Assembly (NCBI GenBank): GCA_950295325.1 | Contig: OX485805.1 | Coordinates: 11,532,501 to 11,596,500 of the forward strand | DNA length: 64,000 nucleotides | Reading direction: 5' to 3' | Origin: Polytrichum commune | Taxonomy: Eukaryota > Streptophyta > Polytrichopsida > Polytrichales > Polytrichaceae | Shown here: positions 33,401 to 60,044 of the stretch, piece after piece | Numbering within the stretch: position 1 is the stretch's first letter | Layout: each line of letters begins with the position of its first letter | The notes under the pieces: model-generated | The model's database searches: none | What the model was told of the DNA's origin: nothing | The model's input: the letters and a program-made list of their open reading frames with translations, nothing else | Translations under genes and position numbers: made by a program

Positions 33401-33546
33401 AAGTGCAAAAGAGCAAACTCGACGAGTACCTTCTCTATTGCAGCATAGATTTGGACGACCCACCGATCACGAAAATAGGACAAGCAGTAGACAGCTTTAT
33501 ATTGTGGCCCACCCAATTCCTAAAGCATCCATGTGAACTTAATTAG
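30422..33546 (+). pseudogene. TNPA/Ptta-like (Transposase_24-type) gene of CACTA-A, main part
   Basis: Open segments at 30422-30667 (basic, nuclear-signal-like), 30680-31084, 31328-32290, about 32353-32590, 32870-33120 and 33226-33546 are separated by GT-AG-compatible gaps. The segment ending at 32290 matches the plant En/Spm Ptta type: a long charged region, then KTKRYQLKKALLAGRTKPKH, a HWVSLSKLI block, and ENRTQLKRPS followed by a Gly-containing end. The final exon carries KIGQAVDSFILWPTQFL, a pattern common at the C-terminus of such proteins. Two in-frame stops (TAA 31646-31648, TAG about 32459), plus the Gypsy insertion in exon 1, make this copy defective. Its product type binds the subterminal repeats in known elements. 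Here the introns contain the same repeats. Confidence 0.72.
31150..31327. promoter_or_regulatory. TGACTA/TAGTCA motif cluster inside an intron of the TNPA-like gene
   Basis: Three palindromic copies, including ATGACTAGTTGTAGTCATA (31194), ATGACTACCTATAGTCAC (31231) and ATGACTAGTTGTAATCA (31257), within the interval 31085-31327 that lies between two exon segments. A further weaker cluster is in the interval 32590-32720. Confidence 0.65.
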
Positions 33547-33599
33547 GCTAAAATAGGGCACGATTCAATTTGGTTAGAACAATGTGGATATTAGAGCTT

Positions 33600-34470
33600 C
33601 ACTGTGATTGTAGTGATCGATTGAATTTAGCGGACTATATGTAGTCATTTAGTGTTCAGTGAGCTTTTTGGGTCTGATGAGTATATTATGTGACCCAAGC
33701 TGACTACATGTAGTCATTAGCTCTAGTCACATGTTTGAAAGCAATGACTATATAAACAAAGGTTGACTTTTTGCAATTTTTGTCAACATTGTTTTCATAT
33801 GTCGCATCTATATCGTCATATCGTTGTGCGTGATCCTGAATGTATCTAAAGTTCTGACTACCATTTCACATACGAAGTAGTAACGTAACTGGAAATGATG
33901 ACCAGTGATCAGGAAGCATACGCAAATTTTTTAAGTGGATGACTATGAGTAGTCGTTTTTTTTGGATTGAAAACAATCGAAAATCAGTCAAAAACCAGTA
34001 TTTTGTTTTTAAATGTGACTAGTTGTAGTCATCCGACACTACTGGATATAGTCACGACATCTCGAATGTTTACCAACACATGTGAATGGACGACGAGCCT
34101 TAAGAATTTCAAAACTACATCAATGACTAATTGTAGTCATCACGATCATATTCTGCAACCACTGGCAGTTATGTTATGAGAACCATGTTTCATGACATTT
34201 TAGTCATTGAGTTGAAGAAGCTGACTAAATGCAGTCAAATAATTATGACTAATACGAGTCACATATTTGTGACTATAAATAGTCACATTTGACGGGCTGC
34301 CCAGAATCGAGAACCCAAAAATATTTCGGGAACACGCCATTGGGAACATATGCCCGCATATATGACTGTAGTCATATTTCAAAATCTGACTTGTCCGTTA
34401 TGATTGGGTTGATGACTAAAATGGGTAGTAGTCATAAGATCATTTATGCCCGTTTTTAGTCACAAAACCC
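33600..34470. promoter_or_regulatory. CACTA-A right subterminal repeat cluster
   Basis: At least a dozen TGACTA/TAGTCA sites, many as inverted pairs (GACTATATGTAGTC 33632, TGACTACATGTAGTCA 33700, TGACTAGTTGTAGTCA 34016, TGACTAATTGTAGTCA 34123). Denser and longer than the left cluster. The typical binding array for a TNPA-type protein. Confidence 0.8.
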
Positions 34471-34500
34471 AGTCATATTTCGCATGTTTTCCTAGTAGTG
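34471..34500 (-). repeat. CACTA-A right terminal inverted repeat
   Basis: Reverse complement begins CACTACTAGGAAAACATGCG, matching 7948-7977 with one mismatch. Followed by GGA. Confidence 0.93.
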
Positions 34501-35984
34501 GGACTCCCAAATTCTTGTACAAATGTATCCATGGAAATCCGTACCCCTCCCCATTCCTACTCTTCCACTGTAAACACTCCTCCTGTGGTCAAAGTTAAGA
34601 TTAAACCTGATATACACACTGTCATACATCTTTCTAATTCCTCCGATGGTGATGAGCCCCCTCTATCCACTCCCATTCTCAAGCCATGCTCCCTCAATTC
34701 CCCCTTTTTGACCCCCCCTCTTGTACGCCTTGAACCTTTATGTCCTATTGTTGCACCCCTTCCCAAACCCTGCATTTCCAAACTTCAATGTCCATGTACT
34801 TTGGCTTCTATGCCTGGTAGAAAAAACATCCTTAAGAAGCTAGATTATGATACTTTGCAAATCATGGAGGTGAATTTCTTTTCGCCTCGCTTTGATGGTA
34901 ATCAGATGTTTGTCCTCTCCCCCCCCCCCGTTGGTGTCTCATCCTCTCATACGAAGGCCAAGTCCATGGACGGCATGGACAAACGCTACGACGGCCATGT
35001 TTGGACCAAAACCCAAACCACCAACATTAGCAATGACTTAGGCCTTGCTTTTCGTTCGTCCACCTGCGTTGGCGACTACCTCCAACGTGTTCATCGTACC
35101 TCCTTAGTCAATGATACTGAATTTGATGGATTCACCAAAAAGCCTTTTTCCCGTTGGTGGTCCCATGCCTACCATCTCCACCCTAGTGTGTAGGATCTGT
35201 AAGGAGCCTCCCAGTTGCATTGCTCCATGCCACGCCAAAACCTTCTATGTCCACGGCAATGACACCACTCAGCGTGCGTGTATTCATCTGGGCAACCATC
35301 GGCACCCCGTCAAGATTGGCATCGATAGCAGAGATAGCCGCAAGCGCATCGACACCTCATCGAGGAGCACGTTGAGAACGCCCCAAGCCACTCATAAAAA
35401 AAAATCATTCTTGAAGCCAACAAAGATCTTGTGAGTGAGTTCCTCCTCCGTAATGAGAGTGACCCTCATCAGCTTCTTTCGTTGGAAGAACTTGAGCCCG
35501 TTTTTTATCGGTACAAGGAGTTGAATTCCCCCCACTTCCGAAAGAAGGTTACAACCTTCAAATACTTACGTAGGTTGGGAGTTATGGATGGCATCGCCAA
35601 GCTTAGGGGTATCAGCACTTGGGCCTATGTCCAGTGGAATCAATTCCCGGGCCAGGGTGACGAGACAGACAAAGTTTTCATTTTCAAGATGTCGGAGGTC
35701 GGCCCTGGTAGTGGGATCCACTTGGTTAAGTGCATGCAACCTGGCGGGGATCTTGAGCATGCTTGGATCATGTCCGACCATGTCAAACACGTCGCCAAGT
35801 AGACCACCATGGCCTGCCACGTATACGACGGAACCTACCAGCGCGTCATGACCATCGCTTGCTGCGACTTCCAATCCGAGGACAAGGATGCTCAAGTGCT
35901 TTTCTAGCATAACCTCAACCACATCATGGCTCGCCATGGAATCCCCAAGTCTTACTTCAAAGACTTCATGGCCGACAATGTGCA
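34501..35984 (+). pseudogene. MULE-like transposase gene, middle fragment
   Basis: Continues the frame from 7947. A Pro-rich linker is followed by a Cys/His zinc region (VCRICKEPPSCIAPCHAKTF, ending HLGNHRHPVKIG), then the start of the transposase core with the DDE-type stretch YDGTYQRVMTIACCDFQSED and DFMADN. Frame moves from +1 to +2 near 35100-35190 and back near 35360. In-frame stops follow at about 35395 (TAA), 35800 (TAG, Trp expected) and 35905 (TAG, Trp expected). CACTA-C interrupts it just after the ADNV residues. MULE assignment rests on this core together with the Cys-His and SWIM regions further down. Confidence 0.65.
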
Positions 35985-36229
35985 CACTACAAGAGAAACA
36001 ATGGTTTTTAGTATAGTGTTTTAGCATGCATGTGCTAATTGGACCAACACTTCATAAAAAAAAGGAAATCTACATGTTCCCAGTATAAGTGTTGGAAAAT
36101 AGTCATTGTTGACACATTGACGCCCCGATATTGTTTATATGACAACTCACATCAACATTATGACAATTTTCCCAATAGATTGTATGAATTATGATCAGTA
36201 ATTTTTAGGGCGTATGTGGAAAATCATGT

Positions 36230-37080
36230 ACACAATAAATAGTAGACAGTTTCCAATATATAATAAATAAAAGACCGTTAATAGTATTTTCAAAACACTA
36301 TAAATAGTAAATAAGAATAACACACTATTAATAGAAAAATATAATATAATAAATATCAGAACATAAATAGTAAATAATATACTATATACATTAGATAAGA
36401 ATAACATACTAAAAAATAAATAATATACTATATAAAGTAGATAATAATAAAAATAGAAGACCATTAATAGTAAATAATATGCTATATACATTAAATAAGA
36501 ATAACATACTGAAAATAATAAATAATATACTACATAAAAAATATTAAAATATTAAAATATTAAAATAGAAAACCATTAATAATACTAATATACTATGAAT
36601 ATTAAAAATTAAATATCAGACCATAAATAGTAAAAAAAACTATATACAATAGATAATAATAACATAATAACATAATGAAAATAATAAATAATGAAAATAA
36701 ATTAAAAATATATAGATTAAAATAGATTAAAATAAACATCAGACCATTAATAGTAATAATATACTATAAGTAGTAAATAGTAAATATCATACCATAAATA
36801 GTATATAATCTACTATATATAGTAGATAATACTAATATATTGAAAATATTATATATTATATATAATAAACTATAAACTATAAACAATGAATATTAGGCAA
36901 TATATAGTGAATATGATAATATAAACAGTAAATACGGGGTAATAAATAGTAAATAATAGGCAGTATACAAAAAATACTGAACAAAAAATTATAAACAGTA
37001 AATAATATATGCCGTATGTAGTAGATATTATATTGTATACAATAAATAAAAAATAAAAATAACTTGGGGCCTCTATATAC
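36230..37080. repeat. AT-rich degenerate repeats in CACTA-C
   Basis: Irregular repeats of short motifs such as ATAGTAAATAATATACTATA and ATTAGATAAGAATAACATAC. Any ORF translated from this stretch is low-complexity Tyr/Ile/Leu sequence and not a protein. Confidence 0.7.
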
Positions 37081-37110
37081 AAATGTTTTAAAATACTTCT
37101 AATATGTTAT

Positions 37111-37327
37111 GCGCGGAGTGGTGGCTTAGTGGCCAAGGCCTCTATGTGGGAGCCAAGAGGTCCAAGGATCAAACCCCTCGGCCCCCGCCCTTGGCTTAGC
37201 CTAGCTAGGTAAGTGGCTAGGCACTTAAAATTGTATGTGCTTATAGATGGCAAGGCTCGGGAGTTGAGGATTGGACTTATTAATGGTGGATATCTCTTTT
37301 AAATGACACTCATTTGTTAAAAAAATA
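37111..37327 (+). mobile_element. tRNA-derived SINE in CACTA-C
   Basis: Head with an A box TGGCTTAGTGG (37122-37132) and a B box GATCAAACC (37167-37175), 35 bases apart, as in tRNA genes. The body ends in a short A-run (GTTAAAAAAA, 37318-37327). Target duplications are not obvious. Internal pol III promoter boxes plus an A tail fit a SINE that used LINE machinery in trans. Confidence 0.65.
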
Positions 37328-37628
37328 GGACCACTCATTATTCAATATATCAACCAATGATAGCCCTACACATGCATGCACGCTTTAACGTTAAGTAATA
37401 ATTTAGTGTGGAGCCCATAAAACAATTAGTATATTCAGACATCATAAGCAATGGTCCTAAACATATTGGCTATGTCCAAATCAACGATCCATGGGGTGTA
37501 GGGCATGGTCCCCCAAGACATGTCGTAGATAACACAATTTCTAGTAATATATGATATTAAGTCACATCTTCGTTTACTTCAATAAATGTCATGTTACATG
37601 TCTAGATTGTATACAATCTCTAGTAGTG

Positions 37629-39501
37629 GCAAACCAATTAGAATGCCGTCATGATTGTCTACGTGTCCGGAGATCCAAAGGCTCCCATCGATGGGCGAGA
37701 AAGAACCTGCTACTTCCATTGGACCTAGTCTTTGGAGAAATACACCAAACTCTATATCAAGCACGACTTGCAAGACCAACACAAGTGTCTCTGCCTCCAG
37801 TATCGCGATGCATCCTCTATGCTGGAGGCAGAGACTAGATACCTCGCCATCAAGGCCTGGTGGGCTTCGTCTAACTGCACCTTCGAGGATGGACTGAAAC
37901 ACCTTCAACTTTGGCTAGCGTTCTGGCACTTCCAATATCGACAATAGGGTGGCTTCATGGAATTGGTGCGTTTTTATTGTTATTACTTCTTGTTTTTTGT
38001 TTTATCTTTTTTTTCCCAAACTTTGTTTATTTCTTACACTGCCATTCCATTGTGCAGGAGAAAATCATAACTGCCGAGAAATGTGCACAAATGCCCAATT
38101 GCAACCTTGCCGAATCCATTCACAACAAATGGCTTCAAACGTCTGGCAGCAAGGGTGGCAATCTATACGTGGCCACTGTGAATGACTATATTCGAGCATT
38201 CCTCCAAGTTGTGGCGTACCATCAATTTCTAAAGGCTGGCGTTGGAGTGATGGCCCTAGCAAAGAAGAACTCAAGCTTCAATGTGCTTAACGTCATGCTC
38301 AACAGACTGGTGACCCTGCTGTTCTACAGAAGATTTTCCTCGACATGCCTGGCGGGGACGAATTTTGCATCCGTAGTCCCCACCTCGAGGATGCCAGGGT
38401 ATTCGGATCGCAAAAACGCAAGCCTGACACTCCCATTGGAATTGACGATGAAACCCACCGCTCCGATCCATCAACTTCTCTCGCCTTCGTGTCTCTCAGA
38501 GAACCACAAGATCTCATGTTTTACCTTTGCTTACCATCGTCGAGGAGTCCTCTCCGTCAGTGCTAGATGTTCCATCACCCCCTCCTATTGGTCTTGATTT
38601 TTGCCGCATCACTACTGTACAAGAATCCGAAGTGGACGAAAAGCTGTGGCATATTGCTCGTGTTTCTTACAATTCCTCCAAGGCATGTTGGGCCATGCAT
38701 GCGGTCACCAAGAAGAAATGCATAGCCAAAATCGTCTCCAACTCTAAAAGCACCCCTACCCCGACATACCTTGGAGTTTGGAACTATTACAAATTCACAA
38801 CACCTAAAGTCGAGAAGTTTTTTTTTTGCTCGGACGACATTGAACGTTGTATCAAAAGTTTGCATCGCAAGTGGGTCGATAAATTCTCTGCTGACCAAGA
38901 ACGACTTCCAATCCCGCCCGTGTGGCTTGTCAAGCTTGTTACCAACCTCACTTGTCCGGAGATCCTGAAGCTTGAAAGTGCCAGCTTTCAACTCCCGTAG
39001 AAAGAGCGCATCATGCCCACTCACCTCTTTAACACATCCGCTCCTCCCCTCGACCTCTCCGGAGTGGACATTCCAGCCAACCCAGACTCTTATCTTTCTT
39101 CCAGACAATCCAAGTCTACGAGACGGTCTGCCACCGCACCATCAACAAAATAAATGCAAATGGTGGCATCTGTACGAGCTATGGATGGGGCTATCTTGAA
39201 GGTCACCATGATTCCACGCCCTGGATTTGGTTGTGTAATCATGTTGCGGTTACAACCTGCACCTACACAATCAATTTACCAACTCACAGTGAGTTCTCTG
39301 CCCGAGTATAATTGTCCGGCCTTCAAGGATATGATATCAAAGTTTGGCCGCAAACGAAATTCGTTCCTGCATTGTAAGCACATTTATTTCATCTTTGTCA
39401 AGATCTCTAATATAAACTCTGATGTTGACTTATTCATTCACGCCCCGATATTTAGCTTCAATGAGGTCAAACTCATCCTCGAAGGGGACATCTTGATATA
39501 A
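37629..39501 (+). pseudogene. MULE-like transposase gene, C-terminal fragment
   Basis: Resumes the transposase core: ERTCYFHWT (CxxHW-like motif), an Ala/Trp-rich helical block, an intron about 37970-38058 (GTGCGT...TGTGCAG), then NLAESIHNKWLQTSGSKGGN. A frameshift lies near 38246. The last part carries a SWIM-type signature (NCPAF, then LHCKHIYFIF, about 39310-39390), the zinc motif found C-terminal in many MULE transposases. In-frame stops at about 37638 (TAG, Trp expected), 37724 (TAG, Gln likely), 37946 (TAG, Trp expected), 38998 and 39151. Not functional. The terminal inverted repeats of the element were not found. Confidence 0.65.
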
Positions 39502-42500
39502 TCTATTTCCTAGAATCTTCTCAGCCTAGCACTACATTGTGCCCTAATAGATGTGACCATTTGTGAACCTCATGTGAATTCATAATTATTTATTATAATA
39601 AATATAATCTCATGCATTTTCTTTATTCCCTTCAAAATGTTGTATTACAATATTGAATTATGTCATGTGACTCTCTCACCGTTGAATACTACATATTCAA
39701 TTTAACATGCCTCCTACGTCTATCAACTTTATTTCTGTGTTGCCAACCTCCTAGATGATTCGGACTTCATTTCATCGTCCATTCTTGATGGAGGTGGACC
39801 CGGTCGAACAACGTAGGAAACCATTTTATCCCTCATCCGATCCTTCAGTGGACAACGATGCGGCGATAATCCTTTCATCTTCTTATGAAATGACAAAGAC
39901 TTTGAAAATTTGCCTACCACCTTGACCTCCTTCTCCGTGTCGATCGACTTGTCTTCATTCAAATCAATCGCATCATTTGCCTCACTATTCATGCACCTTG
40001 TGGCGTCCTTCTCCATCACATCTGCTCGCCTCCTATCATTTTTTGTATATCGTTTTTGCTATTCGTGCATCTTCCACCTCCATGCTTGTGTGGACTACGA
40101 AAATGGAGTCGGCTCATAGTCATTACTATATTGATTTCCAGCATCTATGTCATATTCCGGCGATGGATTAAAATAAACATGAGAATCTCTTAGACTTTTA
40201 ATCTCCTTCTCCCATCCTAGGCCACCAAACATGTCTCTCTCCTCTCCCATTGTGTGCATGCTTCTCTACATTCATATTGGGTATGAGTCTAAATTATGTC
40301 CTCATATATATTTAGCTCACGATAATCTCTTCGACTACAAACAATAATTGTTAGAGTCCAAGCTCTAGAATTGATTCACACATAGGACAAAGACAAAAGT
40401 GATGGAATAAAAACAAAGCAAGCTGGTCGCCCTTTATATTTGGATTGACTTATTATTCAATTATACCAATCTCAAGAAAATTATTTTCATTTATTATTTC
40501 TTGAGATCATCCTTGGTTTTAATCATATACTTATCTATTATATCACAATTTTTCTATCATTTTAGCACTTCCCAATTTCCAAATTTAATGAGATCATTTC
40601 AGATTTAGGACCTTTTAATTTATTTTTGGACCTATACATTCCACGGAAATAGGTCATAAAATTTTACTAGTTTTGGAAGAATCTAGAATATTCTAAATAT
40701 ATTCGAATTTTTCTTAATATGTCTAAAAAAAATTTAGTCTGGGAAATTTACAATTTTTACATCATTTCCGCTCTGTGCTCTCCGCTCACATAGAAGTGTC
40801 ATCCGTTCAAGTTCCATGCAGTTTGAAACTTTGGTGTGGATCATGGAGTCATAACAATATTAAGTCAGTAGATGATGGTCTCTTTTCAAAGAAAGAAGTT
40901 GCAATTAAGAGACTTTGATAAATTATGGAAATTGTTAAATCGACCACGTAGTTTGTTAAAACGACCACAGAGATACATCGCGTGGTCACATGACCTGTCC
41001 AAATTTGAGTTTTCATTGCACACATGAAGAGAGCAAGGTATCAACTTTGTATTAGAATTAATAAACTTGGCCAACATGAATGACAAGTCAAAGCCTAATC
41101 AACACCGAAGATATTGACCATGGTTGTTTAAAGCAATGTGGTTAATTTAACAATCTTCTAAGTTATAGCAATTTCTTGAAAACTCTATACGATTTAACCT
41201 CCCTAATATCATGCTTGTGGCAACCAAAGTGCACGTTATATCAAGGAGGTATGTGGTGTTAACATGGATGTGTGATAATAGATAATTAGAGTAGCAAGTG
41301 ACTTATGGAATAACACAAAGTCAACACTGCAATGATGGCAATATTGACAACAATGACAACATGATGTGGTTTGAATTCTTTGGTGGGTTATTTTAATGTC
41401 AAAACCCATGATATATGCGAGGGAAATGTGACAACAAGTAAGGAGATTTAAACTAAGCACATCCGTTCCCTAGGGTTTCAAGGTATAACAGAGGGGGTGA
41501 CATTACGGATGTTAGGGTGTAGTACATAGCTTGAATGCTCCCCATAAATGGGGAATCCCTAAATTAAAGGATAATTATGCTCATTTGATACATGTTCCCA
41601 TGGAATGCTAAGGAGTTGCCAAGGAGTTGAGTAAGGTTATAGTTGTGCCAACAATGTGTAGTTACTATAGTATCGAGTCACATGCCTAATTCAATCACTT
41701 ATCTTAGTCAGACACCTATATTTGAGTGGTAGGAATGTGGCTTAATGTGGCTCCAATAACAGATACCGGAAAGAGATTGGACTAAGTGCTAGAGTATGTT
41801 AATCATTTTGTGCTCAATAGTCAACACAATTGGGGGGACCTATTTGGCCATTTAATGAGCACAAGAATCTTCACTTTTGATGATGAATAAGATATTCATG
41901 TGAGCTCTATAAATTATTAGGTGCTGCGTCGCTTTGGCTTTGCTAACCATCTCATACATCTCATACAAATCGCATGTTTCATATCCTAGGGGAGGTGGGC
42001 TAGTCAGAATAGGTAGCCATTTAAAGACGCATCTACATTATTGAAATGGACCAATAACATTTGGAATTTGTCCCACGTTTGATAACTACACCTTGTACCA
42101 TGCTATGGCCCTCTTTTGTATTGTGTGCTCACGAAGCATGTCCAAGTGAATTCTTAAGTTTAATAATTAGAACGGACAGCATTTGTTACACATGATAATT
42201 GTCAAACTGGTGAATATCTAGATGTACTTAACAGTTGATCATCAATCAACACACTGATCAAGTTAGTTTATAGTGTGATCCTGTTAGAAATTATGTAGTT
42301 TTCATGAAGGAAATCTGATAATATGTGGAACTTCATTATTTTTAGGCCAAATTTGACAATACAATGCAAAAAACCCAGCTTGATTCCTAAACACAAATAT
42401 GATAAACAATAATAAATAAAATCTATATATAATACACATAATTCATGCAATGGAGTACAAGATTCTGACAATCTTGCAGGACAACTTGGTAATTTTACCA
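39502..42500. other. Intergenic AT-rich DNA, no gene supported
   Basis: About 3 kb between the MULE remnant and the 3' end of the SYD-like gene. A 96-codon minus ORF at 40019-39729, Lys/Asp/Ser-rich, begins right after an AG and could be a leftover exon of the element's second gene, but nothing supports it further. The right end of the MULE element should lie in the first part of this interval. Confidence 0.4.
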
Positions 42501-42511
42501 GGATAATGGTA

Positions 42512-42518
42512 CTTTATT
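42512..42518 (-). terminator. Possible polyadenylation signal of the SYD-like gene
   Basis: AATAAAG on the minus strand about 630 bp beyond the stop codon. Plausible by position only. Confidence 0.3.
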
Positions 42519-43142
42519 TGACAATGGTTTGTAATAAGCTGAGACCTCATTGAGTGAATATACCGTGAAACATGACGGACATCCCGCTGAATTGTGGGTA
42601 ATCAAGTTTTCGAAAGCAAATCGGTAACTCTAATCTTTTTGAAAAATATTCTCAAAAACCTACCAGCAACATCAATAGAACAGTAATGTTGCTTTCATTT
42701 CAGAGGAGAATATAGACCTGAATTCACCTAAAATCGTACAGCCAGAAGGCTGGACCAAACCCATCAAACTTTCTGCATCATTCAACAGCTTTTTGAAGAT
42801 TGAGGAACCGTTTGTGTCGACAAAAATTGGGGCAACCCCCTAATATGCCCGGTGGAATACTTAATCTGAAGAAACCAAATCTGATTGACAAACCTGTCTT
42901 TACATTGAAAAATCTAAACAGGTAGGGCGCACCACATGACCTGACCATGCTAGTCTGTTTCCTCCGAAAACAACCATTCATGCAGCCTGACAAAGAACTA
43001 CAACAGGAAAAGGTTGTAGCCAGCAACAGCTGTTTTGAGCTGAGTGCAGGTCAAGCACAAGGAAAAAACGGTCAAGGCTGTCTATTCACACATTTAATAC
43101 AAGACATTTTTCCAATGTCTGGTTTCTGAAGCCACAGGAACT

Positions 43143-58376
<15,234 letters not shown>

Positions 58377-60040
58377 GTTCTTCCCGAACAACCTAACCCT
58401 GATGACACGCCACCCAAAATACACGCACAGCGTGAGGCTTGAGAAATACTTAACCTCGTTAACAGTAACTGATCAACTCCAAGAGAGTCCCCACGACACC
58501 ATAATTCTTGCACGGATCGTATCCAAGTCCTTGTGAGGTTTTCCAATAGATAAATGAGTAACACGCACCAGTTCCAATTTACTTTGCTCAGAGTAACAAA
58601 GCTGACATTTGATGTGTGCAATAAGTTGCTGCCAGAAAACCCTCTTTCACATGACACCGAATCACCATGGCTTGGACTAAAATAGAATCACCAGCTAAAA
58701 CATTTGAACAATATCAAATTTCCACATTGCTCCAGCTCGCAATTGGATCATCAGTCGTCGTTGACCCATTTGCATTCCGATTTTTCCACATTGTTCCTTA
58801 GCGATTTCACTGACTCACCGATCCTCGAAATCCTTATTTCCCTTGCTGATGATTCGCAGAGCTCCAACAAACAAAGGATTCCTTCTTGAATGTTGTTGAT
58901 GATTCGTGAACTATTCTAATCCTAGCTCACTGAGAACTGTCAGCTGAGGCGTCGTATTCCGTTACGAAACACTGTAGTGAAGAAACCAGAGACTGAGCAA
59001 CTGAAGCGGTTTGTTGTTTCCGTACCCCTTGATTGAAAACAAAATTGCTCAGTGTGCATTTTTTCTATCTTTCATTCCAAGTCAAGTAGCACAGGAGGGC
59101 TACCTCAGCAGCTAGGATTAGTCCTAATGATGATGTATAATATTGATTCCCAAGCTCTTCGCCTTGCCAAATCGAAATGTGAAAACCATTTCCAACATAA
59201 TATATTCACCTCCAAATTTAGAGGCATTGCAAGGGCCATGCATTCCTGTCTTTAGACACATGCGCCTGCGCAATCTCTCTTCTCCCAGCTCAAAGTCCCT
59301 CACAAATCACTTTGTGTCCTTATTGATCCCAACCGGAACCTTTTGCCTTGCACTACTACTCAACCCGATACGATGCTTCACAAAGTTACCACTTCTTCTA
59401 CCAGCATCACTGGATGTTCTTGAAACCCTAACCCGGACACTCAGAGAACTATCCTGCACAAGAGGACAAACCACTACCGAAATTCCGGTGCCATTCTCGC
59501 ATCCTTTTCTTCTTCAAGCTTCGTCATCAATAAATAGGTCCAGTCACTAATTCTTCCACCGTATAGCTGTGCAACTAGCCACCATACACCCTCGCATCTT
59601 GCATCGCCAGCTCAGCAATCCAACTCCTCATCTCGCAAGCCGAGAATCATCGCAACACAGAACGAAGATTTCGCCGAACGAAAGGTTTGGCCCCCTGTTT
59701 TTGTCCAAATTCCGGCACATAAAAAGGACGGATAATTACTACACTGACAACATCAACCGAAGAGTGAACACATACAAAAGGCTCCGTTGCGGCTGCTCCC
59801 CGATGAACCAGATGCACCAAAGACCATCACCGGAGGCTCATTTCTGCACCGTTTCGGGAGATTTTGTTTTGTAAAAAGAGGGATAATTGCACCTGCGGCG
59901 GCAGAGATTGTTGGGGAAGAAGAAACGAGCTCCTTCGCGGATCGCAACAAAAGAAACGGAAGTCACAAAGCCCTGCCCTACCCTACCCTTTGTGCTCTAC
60001 CAAAGCAATGCTTGCATTAGACAACAAAAACAACAAGCAC
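58377..60040 (-). other. 5' region and probable promoter of the SYD-like gene
   Basis: The sequence upstream of ATG 58376 contains likely 5' UTR splice sites (for example a donor after ACGAG near 58456) and several short upstream ATGs. No second gene is supported. The transcription start cannot be placed from sequence alone. Confidence 0.4.
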
Positions 60041-60044
60041 ACAC

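Larger units (their letters stand above)
7948..34500. mobile_element. CACTA-A: 26.6-kb CACTA (En/Spm) element with internal nested insertions
   Basis: The left end (7948) reads CACTCCTAGGAAAACATGCG. The right end (34500) is the reverse complement CACTACTAGGAAAACATGCG, giving a roughly 30-bp terminal inverted repeat with one mismatch. The flanking 3-bp target duplication is GGA (7945-7947 and 34501-34503), as expected for this superfamily. Without CACTA-B and the Gypsy element the core is about 11.9 kb. It carries TNP2 (minus), a transposase-associated/SET gene (minus) and a TNPA/Ptta-like gene (plus), with motif-rich subterminal regions at both ends. It lies inside the MULE-like ORF. The fifth base of the left end is C instead of A, which could impair cutting there. 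Confidence 0.93.
35985..37628. mobile_element. CACTA-C: 1.6-kb non-autonomous CACTA element
   Basis: Left end CACTACAAGAGAAAC; right end is the reverse complement of CACTACTAGAGATTG; 3-bp duplication GCA at 35982-35984 and 37629-37631. No transposase coding. The interior is very AT-rich, with a SINE at 37111. Excising it with one GCA restores the MULE frame across the catalytic region, which confirms the borders. Confidence 0.88.

Noticed and set aside
36195-37082. Hydrophobic minus-strand ORFs rich in Tyr, Leu and Ile
   Set aside because: Translation of AT-rich degenerate repeats in CACTA-C; not membrane proteins.
37540-37552. TTTCTAGTAATAT as the right end of CACTA-C
   Set aside because: CTCTAGTAGTG at 37618-37628 fits the inverted repeat, gives the exact GCA duplication and restores the MULE frame.
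39729-40019. 96-codon minus-strand ORF after the MULE remnant
   Set aside because: Starts after a possible splice acceptor and is charged, but has no recognisable domain or partner exon.
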